A stretch of 64,000 nt of DNA from assembly GCA_029817715.1 (NCBI GenBank), contig JARUPY010000217.1, positions 1 to 64,000 on the forward strand. Reading direction: 5' to 3'. This DNA is from Melastoma dodecandrum (lineage: Eukaryota > Streptophyta > Magnoliopsida > Myrtales > Melastomataceae). Made by a program: the position numbers and the translations under genes. Each line of letters starts with the position of its first letter. Positions within the stretch are counted from its first letter, which is position 1. The notes below the pieces were generated by a model, which did not search any database, was not told the origin of the DNA, and worked only from the letters and a program-made list of their open reading frames with translations. Shown here piece by piece: positions 47,901 to 58,870 of the stretch.

Positions 47901-50426
47901 AACCACGGTCCTGTAACCCATGCAATCTGCACCCCAAGGAAGTCGAGATGGTTCACTGCTCAAAAGAAGAGGATGATTTCAGAAATACAAAAGAAGTTGT
48001 GAGAGTAGAACATTCACAAGAATCATAATCCTTGAAAAGAACCTAATTTGGGAAATCTCTCTCGCACCAACTCTTCAAAAACAAGCTGGTCGACCTAACA
48101 ACGTCAAAAAAGGAACAGGTGAGGTATAAGATAATATTTCCAAATTACAATAGTAATGCGAAGTAAGCAAAGATGCCGTAAATGATACCTGAGATTCAAT
48201 CATTTCCTCAGAATAATACCCGTCAAAGTAATCATCAAGAATGCCCACTAAGGTCCTGCATATATAGTACACTGTGCAGTAACTACACTAGCAATTCCAG
48301 GTGCTTTTCTCATTTATGTTAAGTCAAACATGCAGTTCCAAAAATGCTAAGAAAGAAAATTTAAGATCAGAGCATCTTGTACAATTTACCAGAAGGCATT
48401 TTCTTCAGGCATCAGCAGAAGCAGTAGCCCAGCGAAAAAGTTCATTGCCTGGAACAGGTCCAACAAAATCAAGTCGGGATTAGTTGACAGCCAGTCGCTT
48501 TGAATTGCCAACAGTTATCACATGAAGCACATATTGCATCAGCAGTCAAACCTGACAATACCCCACAGATGGGTTGTGACGAGCATATGCTGTCAGCAAT
48601 CGCCTCAAAGCATTTCTACCGTCCTCATCAAGCGCGGGATGACCAGGAAATGTTCGAGGCAAATCCTGCATTAAAATGAAAGCAGGTTATTTGGCATACC
48701 TTATTGGAAACGATAGCAGTGATGACACATTATAATGAGTATTGATAATGAACCTTTTCAATCTGTCCTTTCCATTTTTCAGGTATACATACAGAGTCAG
48801 CAATCAAGTCCTTCGTATCATCAGATTGTGAGGTCTTGTCTTGAGCAGAACTTCCTGAATTACCTCCGGCTGCCAATAGTTCTTTGTAATAGTCCTTCAC
48901 CCGACGTGGCTTTGCACCGACAAAAGCTTTCCACAACTAAAAATGCACTCAGATGGTGAACTGGATTTTATTTATGAAAAAAAATAAAGTTAACGGCCGT
49001 GGCAGAAACTAGAGTTACAAGGTAAAAAACAAATACCTCTCCCCTTAGAGCCATTGGTACTCCTCCACGAACCATGACTTCAAGCTCTTCTTTCCAGGGG
49101 TATAAAGATTCGAGAGAAAAGGCCTCTGTCATACCTTCCGGTGTCTGGGAATTTGCGCTATCATGAGATGTAGTGTCATGAGTTTGTTCTGAAGACTCTG
49201 ACTTCTCCACATCATAAAACTCGTCCTCTGAGTCCTCCCCAACTGCAGCTTTTAGGGATCCAGGCCCCTCTGCCGATTTTCCGTTTTTAGAAGCACGACT
49301 CTTTTTCTTTACACGGGTGCTCATCATTTCTTCAATCCTTTGAAGAGATGGCCTAATCTCGGTCCATATTTGGATCCGATGGACTCGATGCTCCTTCTCG
49401 ACAACCGACTCTTCCTTGTTCCCATCTTCAACATGATTTCCAGTGTCAGGATTTCGATACTCGGACTCCCTCGGTCCATCGCCACTGCTTGAATCCCCAT
49501 TTTCTTCTTGCTTCCAGGTAATGGACGACGAGATACTGCCATCTGATTCTGATGCTACTCCATTCCCAGTCGGAAGCTGAGCCAGTTCCCCCTCTGCTTG
49601 ACGTTGCAGAAAGCTCTCCCACCTCCCCGATCTTTCTTCCTCTTCTTCCTAAATGACGAACATTTTTGCGAAATCAGTAACGTCAAAACTTCACCCAACT
49701 GGTCTGGGCTTCCCAATGATCGACCCAATAAAAGCTAGAAACACAAGCATTCAGATAAACTAGTAAGTCAAAGGCAACCAACTCAAGCTGCTGAACTGAT
49801 GCAAGGGCGAGCATGAATTAGAAAGAGGGACCTTGTAAATGTTGGCATATTCCCGATATCTCTGCACGTGCTGAGGTCTCACGGCAAAGCCGTACGCGTC
49901 CCTGCCAAATGGGGAAAAAAAACTCGCACCCATCATATAAAGAAAAAATGGTTAAAAAAAAAGGCTGCCATTGCATACAAAAGCCAAGAAAATGCAGGGC
50001 ACTCTGATCTCGATCCACAACATCCGACTCCGCTCCCCATACTTCATACAAAAAAGAAAAGAGGTAAAGGAAAAGACGAAATCCGATCACGACGACAACC
50101 TCAGATTCACCAACCACACACACTGAGTACCAAACGGCTCCCTCCGGCGCTCGATAGGCCCAAACCGAAGCCTCGATTCCAGTCGGGTAACAAAGAAAGA
50201 AAATGGAGGCGGTCAACGAGGAGTCAAAGATGGATCCCGATCCACCACGCGCGCACGACTTCCTTCAGTCCAGAGAAGGACAGCGGACGCCAAGGATTCG
50301 GAAGCGGACAGGACGAGAGAAACGACAAATGAGGGGCACGTGGAGGAGAGGGAGGGTCGCTTGTTACCGCTTGTTGTCGAGGGTGACGATGGGGCCGAGC
50401 CCGACAGCCCTGGGGGCGGCCTTCAT
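44986..50426 (-). CDS. TBC-domain Rab GTPase-activating protein
   Basis: Eighteen exons on the minus strand (first 50368-50426; then 49832-49901, 49037-49648, 48754-48936, 48552-48665, 48390-48448, 48189-48255, 48043-48094, 47863-47955, 47620-47703, 47112-47536, 46559-46620, 46211-46280, 45913-45993, 45725-45826, 45524-45648, 45239-45353, 44986-45108) join in frame to 831 residues. It starts MKAAPRAVGLGPIVTLDNKR and has DAYGFAVRPQHVQRYREYA. The TBC domain has RGGVPMALRGELWKAFVG, the arginine finger in IEKDLPRTFPGHP (Arg312) and the glutamine finger YCQ (Gln346). Residues 607-750 form a coiled coil. It should stimulate GTP hydrolysis on a Rab protein in vesicle traffic; the target is unknown. 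It matches the plant Gyp1p-like family and appears intact. Confidence 0.95.
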
Positions 50427-50527
50427 GGGAAAGAGCAGATCCCTCCCCGATCCAAGATTCTGATACCCCTTGGGGGCTTTTGGAGGAGGAGGAGGGATGA
50501 AAGACGAAGAAGAGGGGAGGGCCGGTG

Positions 50528-50540
50528 GTATTTATTTATA
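50528..50540 (-). promoter_or_regulatory. Putative TATA box of the TBC gene
   Basis: Read on the minus strand, TATAAATAAATA lies about 105 bp before the ATG at 50426, a usual plant distance given a short 5' UTR. Only position and consensus support it. Confidence 0.45.
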
Positions 50541-51164
50541 CGATTTAACTGGGGAGCCGTAAAACCGGAAACATAAGAAGAAGAGAGTGTCGGAAAAAAT
50601 GACGGGCCGGGCAGTACTAGTCTTCAGGCCTTACGCTCTTCTGTGTGTGTGTGTGACTGACGCCATGATTCCTTGCGCCGTTTGGATTGATTTTTTAATT
50701 CCTTCGCGAATATTTGATCCCCTCAGTGCAGATATTAAATGCCGTCTTTATCTATTACACGACACTTTTTGTCCGTCCAAGACATGCTCTTCGTTTAAGG
50801 TGCTGCCGCACCGGCCGCGGAAACATTCCGACTATTTCTTCTCCGACAAAGATCAGACATGACTTGTCCCAATGCTTGCCCGTCCCACTCCAGTTGATGA
50901 TAATGATATCAGAGGTTTGTACGGATAAACAGTTATTTTTTAAAAAAATTCGTGAAAAACGGTCAAAGTTTCATAAATTACGTAAACCCCGTCGACGGGG
51001 CGCGTTTTCAAAACGGCCCCCGGAGTAACAAAGAGGGCGGGTTTTGAGAACACGCCCTCCGTGTAAAATGGAAGGGGGCGGGTTCCCAAAACCCGCCCCT
51101 CTAACACTTAAAAAAATAGAGTGTTTTGAACCCGCCTCTTTAATAAGTAAATGAAGGGCGGATT

Positions 51165-51233
51165 TCCTTCTAGTTGAGTTGGTTAAAGTAGCATCATATA
51201 TTGCAAAATGTCTGGGGTTTGATTCCTATTAGC
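51165..51233 (+). repeat. tRNA-like sequence, left arm of foldback
   Basis: TAGTTGAGTTGGTTAAAG resembles an A box and GGGGTTTGATTCC resembles a B box, at the spacing of a tRNA gene. The acceptor stem is not convincing and the anticodon loop is degenerate, so it is a tRNA-derived relic and not a working tRNA. Confidence 0.5.
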
Positions 51234-51271
51234 AACAACTTTGAATAATTTTTTTCTGAAAAACTAAAAAA

Positions 51272-51336
51272 TTTTCATCGAACCCAAGACCTCTTGCAAA
51301 CTAAGAGATTAAGTGACCAACTGAGCTAGAAGAGCG
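51272..51336 (-). repeat. tRNA-like sequence, right arm of foldback
   Basis: On the minus strand CTAGCTCAGTTGG is a perfect tRNA A box (51317-51328) and GGGTTCGATG (51276-51285) is a B box. The spacing fits a tRNA, but paired arms at both ends are missing. It is the inverted counterpart of 51165-51233 and better preserved. Confidence 0.55.
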
Positions 51337-51939
51337 TTTTTTATTTACTTATTAAATGGGCGGGTTTTGAAAACCCGCCCCCCGAGAGTCTCTTTTTTTT
51401 TTAAGTGTTGAAGGGGCGGGTTTGGAAAACCCGAGAACCCGCCCCGGCCATTTTACACGAAGGGCGGGTTTTGAAAACCCGCCCTCTTTGTTATTTGAGA
51501 GGGGCATTTTCAAAACGCGCCCATTCGACTGTATTTTGGTAATTTACGAAACTTAGACAGTTTTTCGCAAATTTTTTTAAAAACTAATGGTAAATCTGTA
51601 CAAACCTCTAATGATCTCAAACATTTGTTTTCGTGTATGTATGTATGTGTATAGGAGACAATAAAAAATATTAAATATCTTATGATCTTTAACCGTGTTT
51701 TCTAAGTTTGTCTATTTGCGTATGGTACATCAAGCTTTGTTCCTCGATAATATTTTTCTGTGAAATAATTTACGAAATAAGTCTGTCAAACTTAAAATTC
51801 GCCAACTAATATCAATAATTTAGATTTTTTAACTCCAAGTTTAGTTTTCAAAAAGCTCGAAATTTTAGGGACGGAAAGATATGATTGTTCATGTTGCTTT
51901 CCCCACCCGGAAGCGGCTAACGGTACGTGCACGTAATGG

Positions 51940-52600
51940 TTACGTAGTTTACTAATTAATACTAAATTTTTTTAGTAAATTTTACTAAAAGTTGACCGTT
52001 ACTAACGAAGTCAACGAAAAATTAGTAAAAAATGTAGTAAAATTTACTAAAATCCGGTCAACTTTTAGTAAAGTCAACGCAAACTTAGTAAAAAAGGTAG
52101 TAAATTTTACTACTTTTTTACTGTTCATAGCAGTTCAAGTTTACTAATTTTGCGCTGACTTTACTAAAATATTTCCGTTAGTAACGTCAAAGCAGAAGTA
52201 GTAAAAAAAGTACTAAAAATTACTCCTTTTTTTACAAATTTTGCGTTGACTTTAGTAAAATTTTTCGTATTTTAGTAAAGTCAAACTAGTTTTAGTAAAA
52301 AAATGAGTAAAATTTACTACTTTTTTTTACTACTTCTGCGTTGACGTTACTAACGGAAATGTTTTAGTAAAGTCAGCGCAAAATTAGTAAAAAACATAGT
52401 AAATTTTACTACTTTTTGCTGTACGAATTAAGCCGATAATTAGTAACTGTTTACTAATTTTTGTGTTTTTTTTAGTAAAAAACTCTTCCACTTGTAAATT
52501 TTACTAATTTTGAGTTGTTTTTACTAAAAAAAGTAGTAAACAGTTACTAAAAAATGAAGGCGCTTACTAACAAATTTTCTAATTAGAACAGTGTTTCCGA
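51940..52600. repeat. Foldback region of TTTACTAA/TTAGTAAA motifs
   Basis: A long inverted repeat pairs 52138-52215 with 52318-52395: the left arm TTTACTAATTTTGCGCTGAC ... CGTTAGTAACGTCAAAGCAG matches the right arm CTGCGTTGACGTTACTAACG ... GTCAGCGCAAAATTAGTAAA. A smaller nested one pairs ACTAAAAGTTGACCG (51984-51998) with CGGTCAACTTTTAGT (52055-52069). This is probably a MITE-like or foldback element; its exact ends and target duplication are not found. Confidence 0.7.
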
Positions 52601-52773
52601 ACCTATTTATGTAGTGAAATTACCTGTCTACCCTTGTTACTAAACTTATTACTAATTTACTAGACATATTACTAATTTTGTTTTCATTTAGTTCAACTGC
52701 GTAAATAATACTAACTTAATTACTAATTTAGTTTTTTTTTGCCTGCAATCAAGTACTTGAGAGTTTCTTTGTT

Positions 52774-53073
52774 TCAATGATGGCTATTTGAACGAGACCG
52801 TGCAAATAAAGTGGATGATTCTTGTTTGGCATTTTGGTGTAGTTGCGTAGTGAACATATTCCCTCTCTTTTGTTTGAACATGTGGGGGGATGTGCATGGT
52901 AGCATCAACCTTGTCTTGTAGTTGTCCTGTGCAGCTGAGGAGAATATTTTATCTGTCATCCCCCCCTCAACACCCATGCCATCTCTATCTGCAACATCTA
53001 CAGAATAAGCAGATCCGTTTGATATGAGTGATGCGCTCTGCTTGGTTTGATCTGGAAAATCATCTCCCTGCAC
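52774..53073 (-). CDS. Candidate terminal exon of an unrecognised gene
   Basis: A 99-codon open frame, preceded on the minus strand by a TGCAG splice acceptor (at about 53071), reads GDDFPDQTKQSASLISNGSA ... STLFARSRSNSHH and stops at 52774. Composition is protein-like (serine/asparagine-rich, no repeat), but no family is recognised. The Copia LTR begins 135 bp upstream of it, so any upstream exons would lie beyond the insertion. It may be chance. Confidence 0.25.
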   Translation of the reverse strand: MQGDDFPDQTKQSASLISNGSAYSVDVADRDGMGVEGGMTDKIFSSAAQDNYKTRLMLPCTSPHMFKQKRGNMFTTQLHQNAKQESSTLFARSRSNSHH

Positions 53074-53207
53074 TTGTTTAGTCCAAGTTAGTGTTCAAAG
53101 CCTCCTTTTTCTTTTCTTTAGTCGGTGCATGTGCATAAGAACAGCTTCTGGATCGCTTATGATATGTCCTGGACAACGCGAAATTAAGAGAGCATGCATG
53201 AACCACT

Positions 53208-54942
53208 TGTTAGATTTCAGGCACAGCGGAAGCAATAAAATAATAATTTTATGCCCAAATAATCAGATCTTGATACAAAATTTAGATAAATAACAAGAAT
53301 CTTGGTACGTATATTATATTATACGTAAATATAATAAAATCCTTACCCGGAAAACATACCTCGATATTCCAGTAAAAACAATACGATCGCGAATAAGCAA
53401 GAGCCCCACGTGGGACTCCTCTAGCGGTATCCACGCACACACGATCACGAACCCCACGACAATCCTGTAGGTGCTAGCCTCTTGGATCGTCGAAAGATTT
53501 TTCAGAAGCAAAAACCACTAAGATTTTTGGGTTGATTCTCTTTCAGAGGTTTTGTCCTACGAGGGAAAAAAAAATGATACGCTCTCCCTCTCAATCTCTC
53601 TGTCTTATCTGACCAAAACCCATCCCCTCAATTTTTTGCCTTAAAGAAAAAAATTTTAACGCATCAAAACTTAAATCTTCATCCGTTAAGATACTAATTA
53701 ATCCTTAATGCCAATATCGTAACGAATGTAATCATTAAAAAAAATACTTTTAAATTGATTTCTTTATTCCATAAATATTAAACTAATTAATACAAAATAG
53801 TTTCAACCACGTAAACTACATGCATTAATATAATTTAAAAAAAAATTATTATTAAGTAAAACATCTTGGATATAATATATAAATAAATACTTAATATTTA
53901 TTTCATATAATTTACTTTAATATAATACTACCTGAATAAATTCATATTCGATCTTGGTCTATTTATTTGCTTCCGATATTTCAGAATAAATTAACAATCC
54001 AATTAATTCTAATTCTAAAATAAAATGATTAATTTTAGTATCCACTAAAATAATCAATAATACAATATTCGTGTCGACGTGCGATGCGTGCGACCCTCTA
54101 GGTCCTATACACGAAGGCAGTGTATATCCATACACAAAACTAAGGTAACAGTCTAGCAACAGTTTTTAGTCACCCAACGTGTTAGGATAATGATTATAAA
54201 TCATAAACCACTATGAACCGATTGCCGTGTAATTCAATCTCTTCATATAACCGACATCCCAGTTAATTCGGCGCAAATTACATCATCACCAAATTAATTG
54301 TTTTACTTGATTACCAAGATATAATAGACTCTCTTGAATGTAAAACATTCCTCCCATGGCCATGGATTTTAGAGTCACTAATATCTCTATCAAGTGGCCT
54401 AGATGTCAATTCTCTAATCCAAGAGAGCGATGAATCCTATATTGACTCGACACTATTCTCTCTACGCTTTGTCACACACCCAACAATCGTATTACTCACA
54501 ATTCGGTTAAAGACTGCTTTTAACGACGTCAAAGTGCGCAAACTCCACGCATAGAATAAATGAAGGTCTAAAGTCAAAAGATCAGTTACACTCGTCCATA
54601 AAAAGGATTGACCAATGATGTTCAATATGTCGTATCCTCTTAATCGGGCCGTGTCCAGTATCCCTAATCTTAGGGTACCCCTAAGTATAACATGGATCAC
54701 TATCCCTTGGTCTATCTTGACCTCGGCTATACTTAGCGATGATCTAGATGTCCATGTCCCCTCTAAACATCTGTTCGATCACGGATTATTTCAGATTAAT
54801 ATACTCAATAATCTGTGGGACTTTATCATTAATAATTTTACGTGCAGAAAAGTAAAATAATCAATGACAAATACTCACCTTTATTAATTATTTATCCACA
54901 ACTACATTAAAGTGTCTTGGCACATACGTGCACACACTAACA
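53208..54942 (-). repeat. 3' LTR of Copia element
   Basis: This 1735-bp stretch, TG...CA, starts on the minus strand TGTTAGTGTGTGCACG and ends AAATCTAACA. It directly follows the polypurine tract. It lacks a partner in this window, so the 5' border is supported by structure only. Confidence 0.75.
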
Positions 54943-54956
54943 ATCTCCCACTTGCA
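54943..54956 (-). other. Polypurine tract of Copia element
   Basis: On the minus strand GCAAGTGGGAGAT ends at the TG of the LTR, the usual Copia arrangement. Confidence 0.75.
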
Positions 54957-54977
54957 CTATTGCCAAGCACTATGGAC

Positions 54978-56197
54978 TCAAAGTCCTAGGCTCCTCACAT
55001 GGGTCTCATGTTTCTGCAGAGGTAAGGCCTTTGTGAGTGGGTCTGCAATATTCTCGCTCGCATCAACTCTGCTAACCAACACGTCACCCCTCTGAACAAT
55101 CTCTCGAAGGATGTGATATTTCCGCAGTACGTGCTTGGATCGTTGGTGAGATCTCGGCTCCTTGGCCTGCGCTATGGCCGCATTGTTGTCACAGTATAAT
55201 GTCACTGGGTCAATAATGCTTGGAACCACTTCAAGCTCCGCTATGAAGTTCTTGATCCACACATTGCTGCTTCGGAAGCTGCAATGTACACGGACTCAGC
55301 TGTAGAATCTGTAACTGTCTCCTGCTTGGAACTCCTCCAACATACAGCTGTACCATTCAAGCAAAACACATAACCCTGCTGCGATTTCAGATCATCTCGA
55401 TCTGTCTGAAAACTAGCGTCAGTATATCCTTTGACAACTAACTCCTCATCTCCTCCATAAATTAAGAACATGTCCTTTGTTCTTCTAAGATACTTGGGGA
55501 TAGTCTTTACTGCAGTCCAACGACCCTCTCCAGGATCTGACTGATATCTACTTGTCATGCTCAAAGCATACGAAACATCGGGTCGAGTGCAAATCATGGC
55601 ATACATAATGGACCCTATAGCTGATGCATAAGGTATCTTGCCCATTCTTCCACTCTCCTCATGTGTCTTCGAACACATAGACTTGGAAAGATGCACACCA
55701 TGTGACATTGGCAAGAATCCTCTCTTGGAATCTTGCATGTTGAACCTATTCAGCACTTTGTCAATATACATATTTTGACTCAAACCCAGCAACCTATTTT
55801 GTCTATCTCGGTATAATCTAATACCTAAGACATAAGTCGCTTCCCCAAGATCTTTCATAGAGAAACACTCTCCCAGCCAAGTCTTGGTAGACTCTAGGCT
55901 AGGGATATCATTGTCTATCAGAAGTATATCATCAACATATAACACTAGGAACGAAATCTTGCTCCCACTAACCTTATTGTAAATGCAAGGTTCCTCTGGA
56001 TTCTTGAAATAGCCAAATTCTTTGACTACTTCGTCAAATCGCAGATTCCAACTCCGAGATGCTTGCTTTAGCCCATAAATGGACCTTTTGAACTTACATA
56101 CTTTATCTGCATTCTTGGATGCAATGAAGCCGGGAGGTTGTACCATAAACACTTCCTTCTGTAACTTTCCATTCAGGAAAGCGGTTTTTACATCCAT
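54978..56197 (-). pseudogene. Copia reverse transcriptase and RNase H part
   Basis: From MDVKTAFLNGKLQKEVFMVQ through the YVDDILLI catalytic site, the core of RT is uninterrupted (55241-56197). RNase H follows with KGYTDASFQTDRDD and EAAM. Near 55250 a short deletion shifts the frame, and the tail resumes as WIKNFIAELEVVPSI with CDNNAAIAQAK and ADPLTKAL, ending at 54978. A TAG stop separates this part from the upstream pol. Confidence 0.9.
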
Positions 56198-57028
56198 CTA
56201 CCAGATCTCGTAATCTTTGTAAGCTGCTATCGCAAGCAGAATCCTAATAGACTTAAGCATTGCAACCGGTGAAAATGTTTCATGATAGTCAATTCCTTGA
56301 CATTGAGTGAAACCCTTGGCCACAAGTCTTGCTTTATAGGTACTTATATTCCCTTCCATGTCAATCTTCTTCTTGAAGATCCACTTGCACCCTATGGGTT
56401 TTACCCCAACTGGTGCATCAACCAACTCCCAAACTTGGTTGGTATACATGGAGTCCATCTCTGATTTCATGGCTTCTAGCCAATTCTCGGAATTATTTGA
56501 AGCGATTGCTTCCTCATAAGTCGACGGTTCATCATCCTCGATGAGCAGTACTTCCCCATGTTGGGTTACTAGCCAACCATATCTGTCAGGCTCTTGGTGT
56601 ACTCTTGTCGATTTACGTTGATCTTGCATTCCCTGAACATTTTCAGAAGTTGGAATCGCTTGTGCTAGAGGTACCGATTCCCTATCTAAATGTTCAGTTT
56701 CCAACCTGTTTGTAGAGTCCGAAATTTCTTCAAGACTTACTTTACTCCCACTACTCTCTTTAGAAATGAATTCTCTTTCCAAGAAAGTAGCATATCGGGC
56801 AACGATAACTTTGTGCTCGCTTGGGAGATAAAAGTAGTATCCCTTTGTTTCCTTGGGATAACCTACAAACATACACTTAGTAGATCTTGCCGCAAGTTTA
56901 TCAGAATTTTCATTCTTTACATAAGCGTCGCAGCCCCATATCTTAAGATAAGACAAGTTTGGTTTCTTCCCAAACCATACTTCATAAGGTGTCTTATCTA
57001 CTGACTTGGTTGGAACTCGGTTAAGCAT
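56198..57028 (-). pseudogene. Copia integrase C-terminus and RT N-terminus
   Basis: The frame opens LNRVPTKSVDKTPYEVWFGK (integrase end, GKKP/YEVWFGKKP motif) and runs to QVWELVDAPVGVKPIGCKWI and ARLVAKGFTQCQGIDY (start of RT). TAG ends it where related elements have a glutamine codon before MDVKTAFLNG. Upstream it is cut off from integrase by TAA at about 57041. Confidence 0.88.
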
Positions 57029-57040
57029 GTATGCTGTTGT

Positions 57041-58870
57041 TTATAAGGCGTAACCCCAAAATGAGAACGGAAGACTGGCATGACTCATCATTGATCTAGT
57101 CATGTCCATGAGTGTGCGGTTCCTCCTTTCTGAAACACCATTCCACTCCGGTGTTCTAGGAGGTGTGAGTTGTGAAACGATCCCACACTCTTTTAGGTAA
57201 TCAATGAACTCTTGGCTAAGATACTCGCCGCCTCGATCACTCCGAAGGGCTTTTATCTTCTGTCCTCGTTGATTCACTACCTCGTTCTTAAACTCTTTAA
57301 ACTTTTCCAGAGTTTCAAACTTGTGCCTTATTAAGTAGACATATCCATATCTACTTAAATCGTCGGTGAAAGTCACGAAGTAGGTATACGCTCCTCTGGC
57401 CTGAACCGGCAATGGCTCACACACATCACTATGTATGAGTTCTAGCAGTTCTTTGGCCCTTTCACCTGTCTTGGTAAAAGGCTTCTTGGTCATTTTTCCT
57501 TGTAAACACGCTTCACATGTATCTATGGGCTCTAACTCAAAAGAGTCCAAATACCCGTTAGTTAGTAACCTTGCGATGCGTTTCTCATTTACATGACTAA
57601 GTCTACAATGCCAGAGATATGTTAAGTTTGAGTCATGCGTTTTCTGTTTCTTCCCTTCAATACAGTAAATCGGCTCATCCAAATTTAGAAAGTACAAACC
57701 ATTATTTATTGAACCATTTCCATATAACATCTCATCCAAATAAAAGGAACACAACTTGTCCTTGAATTCAAATACAAATCCCTTGGCGTCTAAACACGAC
57801 ACCGAAATGATGTTCTTGGAAAAACTAGGAACGAAATAACAGTTTTCCAAATTCAAATCAAATCCATCGGGCAATCTTATTACATAAGTCCCTACAGCTA
57901 ATGCAGCAACTCTAGCTCCATTCGCCACTCGTAGGTCCATCTCGCCTTTGGACAGCCGTCTGCAGTCACTTAGACCCTGCAAGTTCGCACAAATGTGAGA
58001 ACTACTTCCGGAGTCTATGACCCATGATGAAGAAACAGAAAGATAGCATTCAATCATAAAGAAACTTGAAGCATCCGCTCCACCGGCATTCTTCTTCATG
58101 AGTTGGAAACAATTCTTCTTCCAATGGCCTTTCCAACACCCTTTCTTAAGCCTCTTTTGAGCTGGAGACCCGGCGCTCTTAACTGCTTTAGCCTTGGGAT
58201 TGAATTTCCCGGTGCCAGAACGCTTGTTGGTCTTTCTGACCATCATTGCTCGAAGTGAAGGATTCACCTTCATGTCCTTCTCAGCAGTTTTCAGTATTGC
58301 CATCAGATCAGTCAAACTCTTCTCCATACTGTTCATGTTGAAGTTCAACGCAAACTGCGAAAAAGATGGTGGAAGTGAAGACAAAACCAGGTCAACAGCT
58401 AAGTCCTGGTCCAGCTTGGAACCCAAGCTCTCGAGCCGCTCAATGTACCCTATTATCTTGAGTACATGTGGCCCAATTGGGTTTCCTTCCACCAGCATTG
58501 TTCGAAACAGTGCCCGAGAGGTCTCATACCTCTCAACTCTTGCACCCTCTTGGAAGAGCTCACGTAAGTGCTGATCAATCTCCCTAGCACTCATGTTCTC
58601 ATGCTGCCTCTGTAACTCGGGAGACATAGAAGACAACATGATGCACTGAACATCCAGCGCATCCTCCAAGTATTGACTGTAGTAAGACTGATCATCCTCA
58701 GAAGCATCAGGTGCAGGTTCTTTAAGTGGTTCATCTTCCAGCACATAAATCTTTCTTTCGTGCCTTAGGACAATTTTCAGTTTTCTATACCAATCCAGGT
58801 AGTTGGAACCGATGAGGATATTCTCTTTCTCGAGAATGCTTCGCAGTGAAAGGGTGTTTGTGTTTGCCAT
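57041..58870 (-). pseudogene. Copia gag, protease and integrase core
   Basis: 609 codons from MANTNTLSLRSILEKEN. Gag (1-240) includes the capsid-like LVLSSLPPSFSQFALNFNM. The zinc knuckle is reduced to C-WKG-H-WKKN-C, missing the second cysteine and its spacer. The protease has WVIDSGSSSHIC. The integrase zinc site HCRLSH ... CEACLQGK and catalytic residues (HSDVCEP, FTDDLSRYGYVY, GVSERRNRTLMD) are present. It stops at TAA after FWGYAL, where relatives have a glutamate codon. Confidence 0.92.

Larger units (their letters stand above)
50905..51620. mobile_element. Foldback element with GC palindromes and inverted tRNA-like arms
   Basis: Left and right ends are inverted copies: GATATCAGAGGTTTGTAC at 50906 pairs with GTACAAACCTCTAATGATC at 51598-51616. 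The similarity continues inward through AAAATTCGTGAAAAAC/GTTTTTCGCAAATTT and GTAAATTAC-like blocks. Inside are several near-perfect palindromes of the type GGGCGGGTTTTGAAAACCC(GCCC) (51023, 51074, 51359, 51410, 51461). Each arm ends in a tRNA-like sequence, in opposite orientations, around a centre near 51235. No protein is coded. It is probably a non-autonomous element; the class is not settled. Confidence 0.7.
53208..58870 (-). mobile_element. Ty1/Copia retrotransposon, 5' LTR not found
   Basis: On the minus strand a gag-pol frame runs from 58870 to 54978, then a purine tract, then the 3' LTR. The domain order protease, integrase, RT, RNase H defines Copia. Breaks are two nonsense codons, a frameshift or deletion, and a shortened zinc knuckle. 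No matching 5' LTR lies between 58871 and 64000, so the 5' end seems to have been lost or replaced. Confidence 0.88.

Noticed and set aside
49868..50332. 154-codon plus-strand frame near the TBC start
   Set aside because: It covers intron 1 and exon 2 of the TBC gene in antisense, is basic and low-complexity, and matches no family.
51272..51336. Functional tRNA gene on the minus strand
   Set aside because: The A and B boxes are good, but the acceptor stem does not pair, and an inverted relative lies 40 bp away inside a foldback element.
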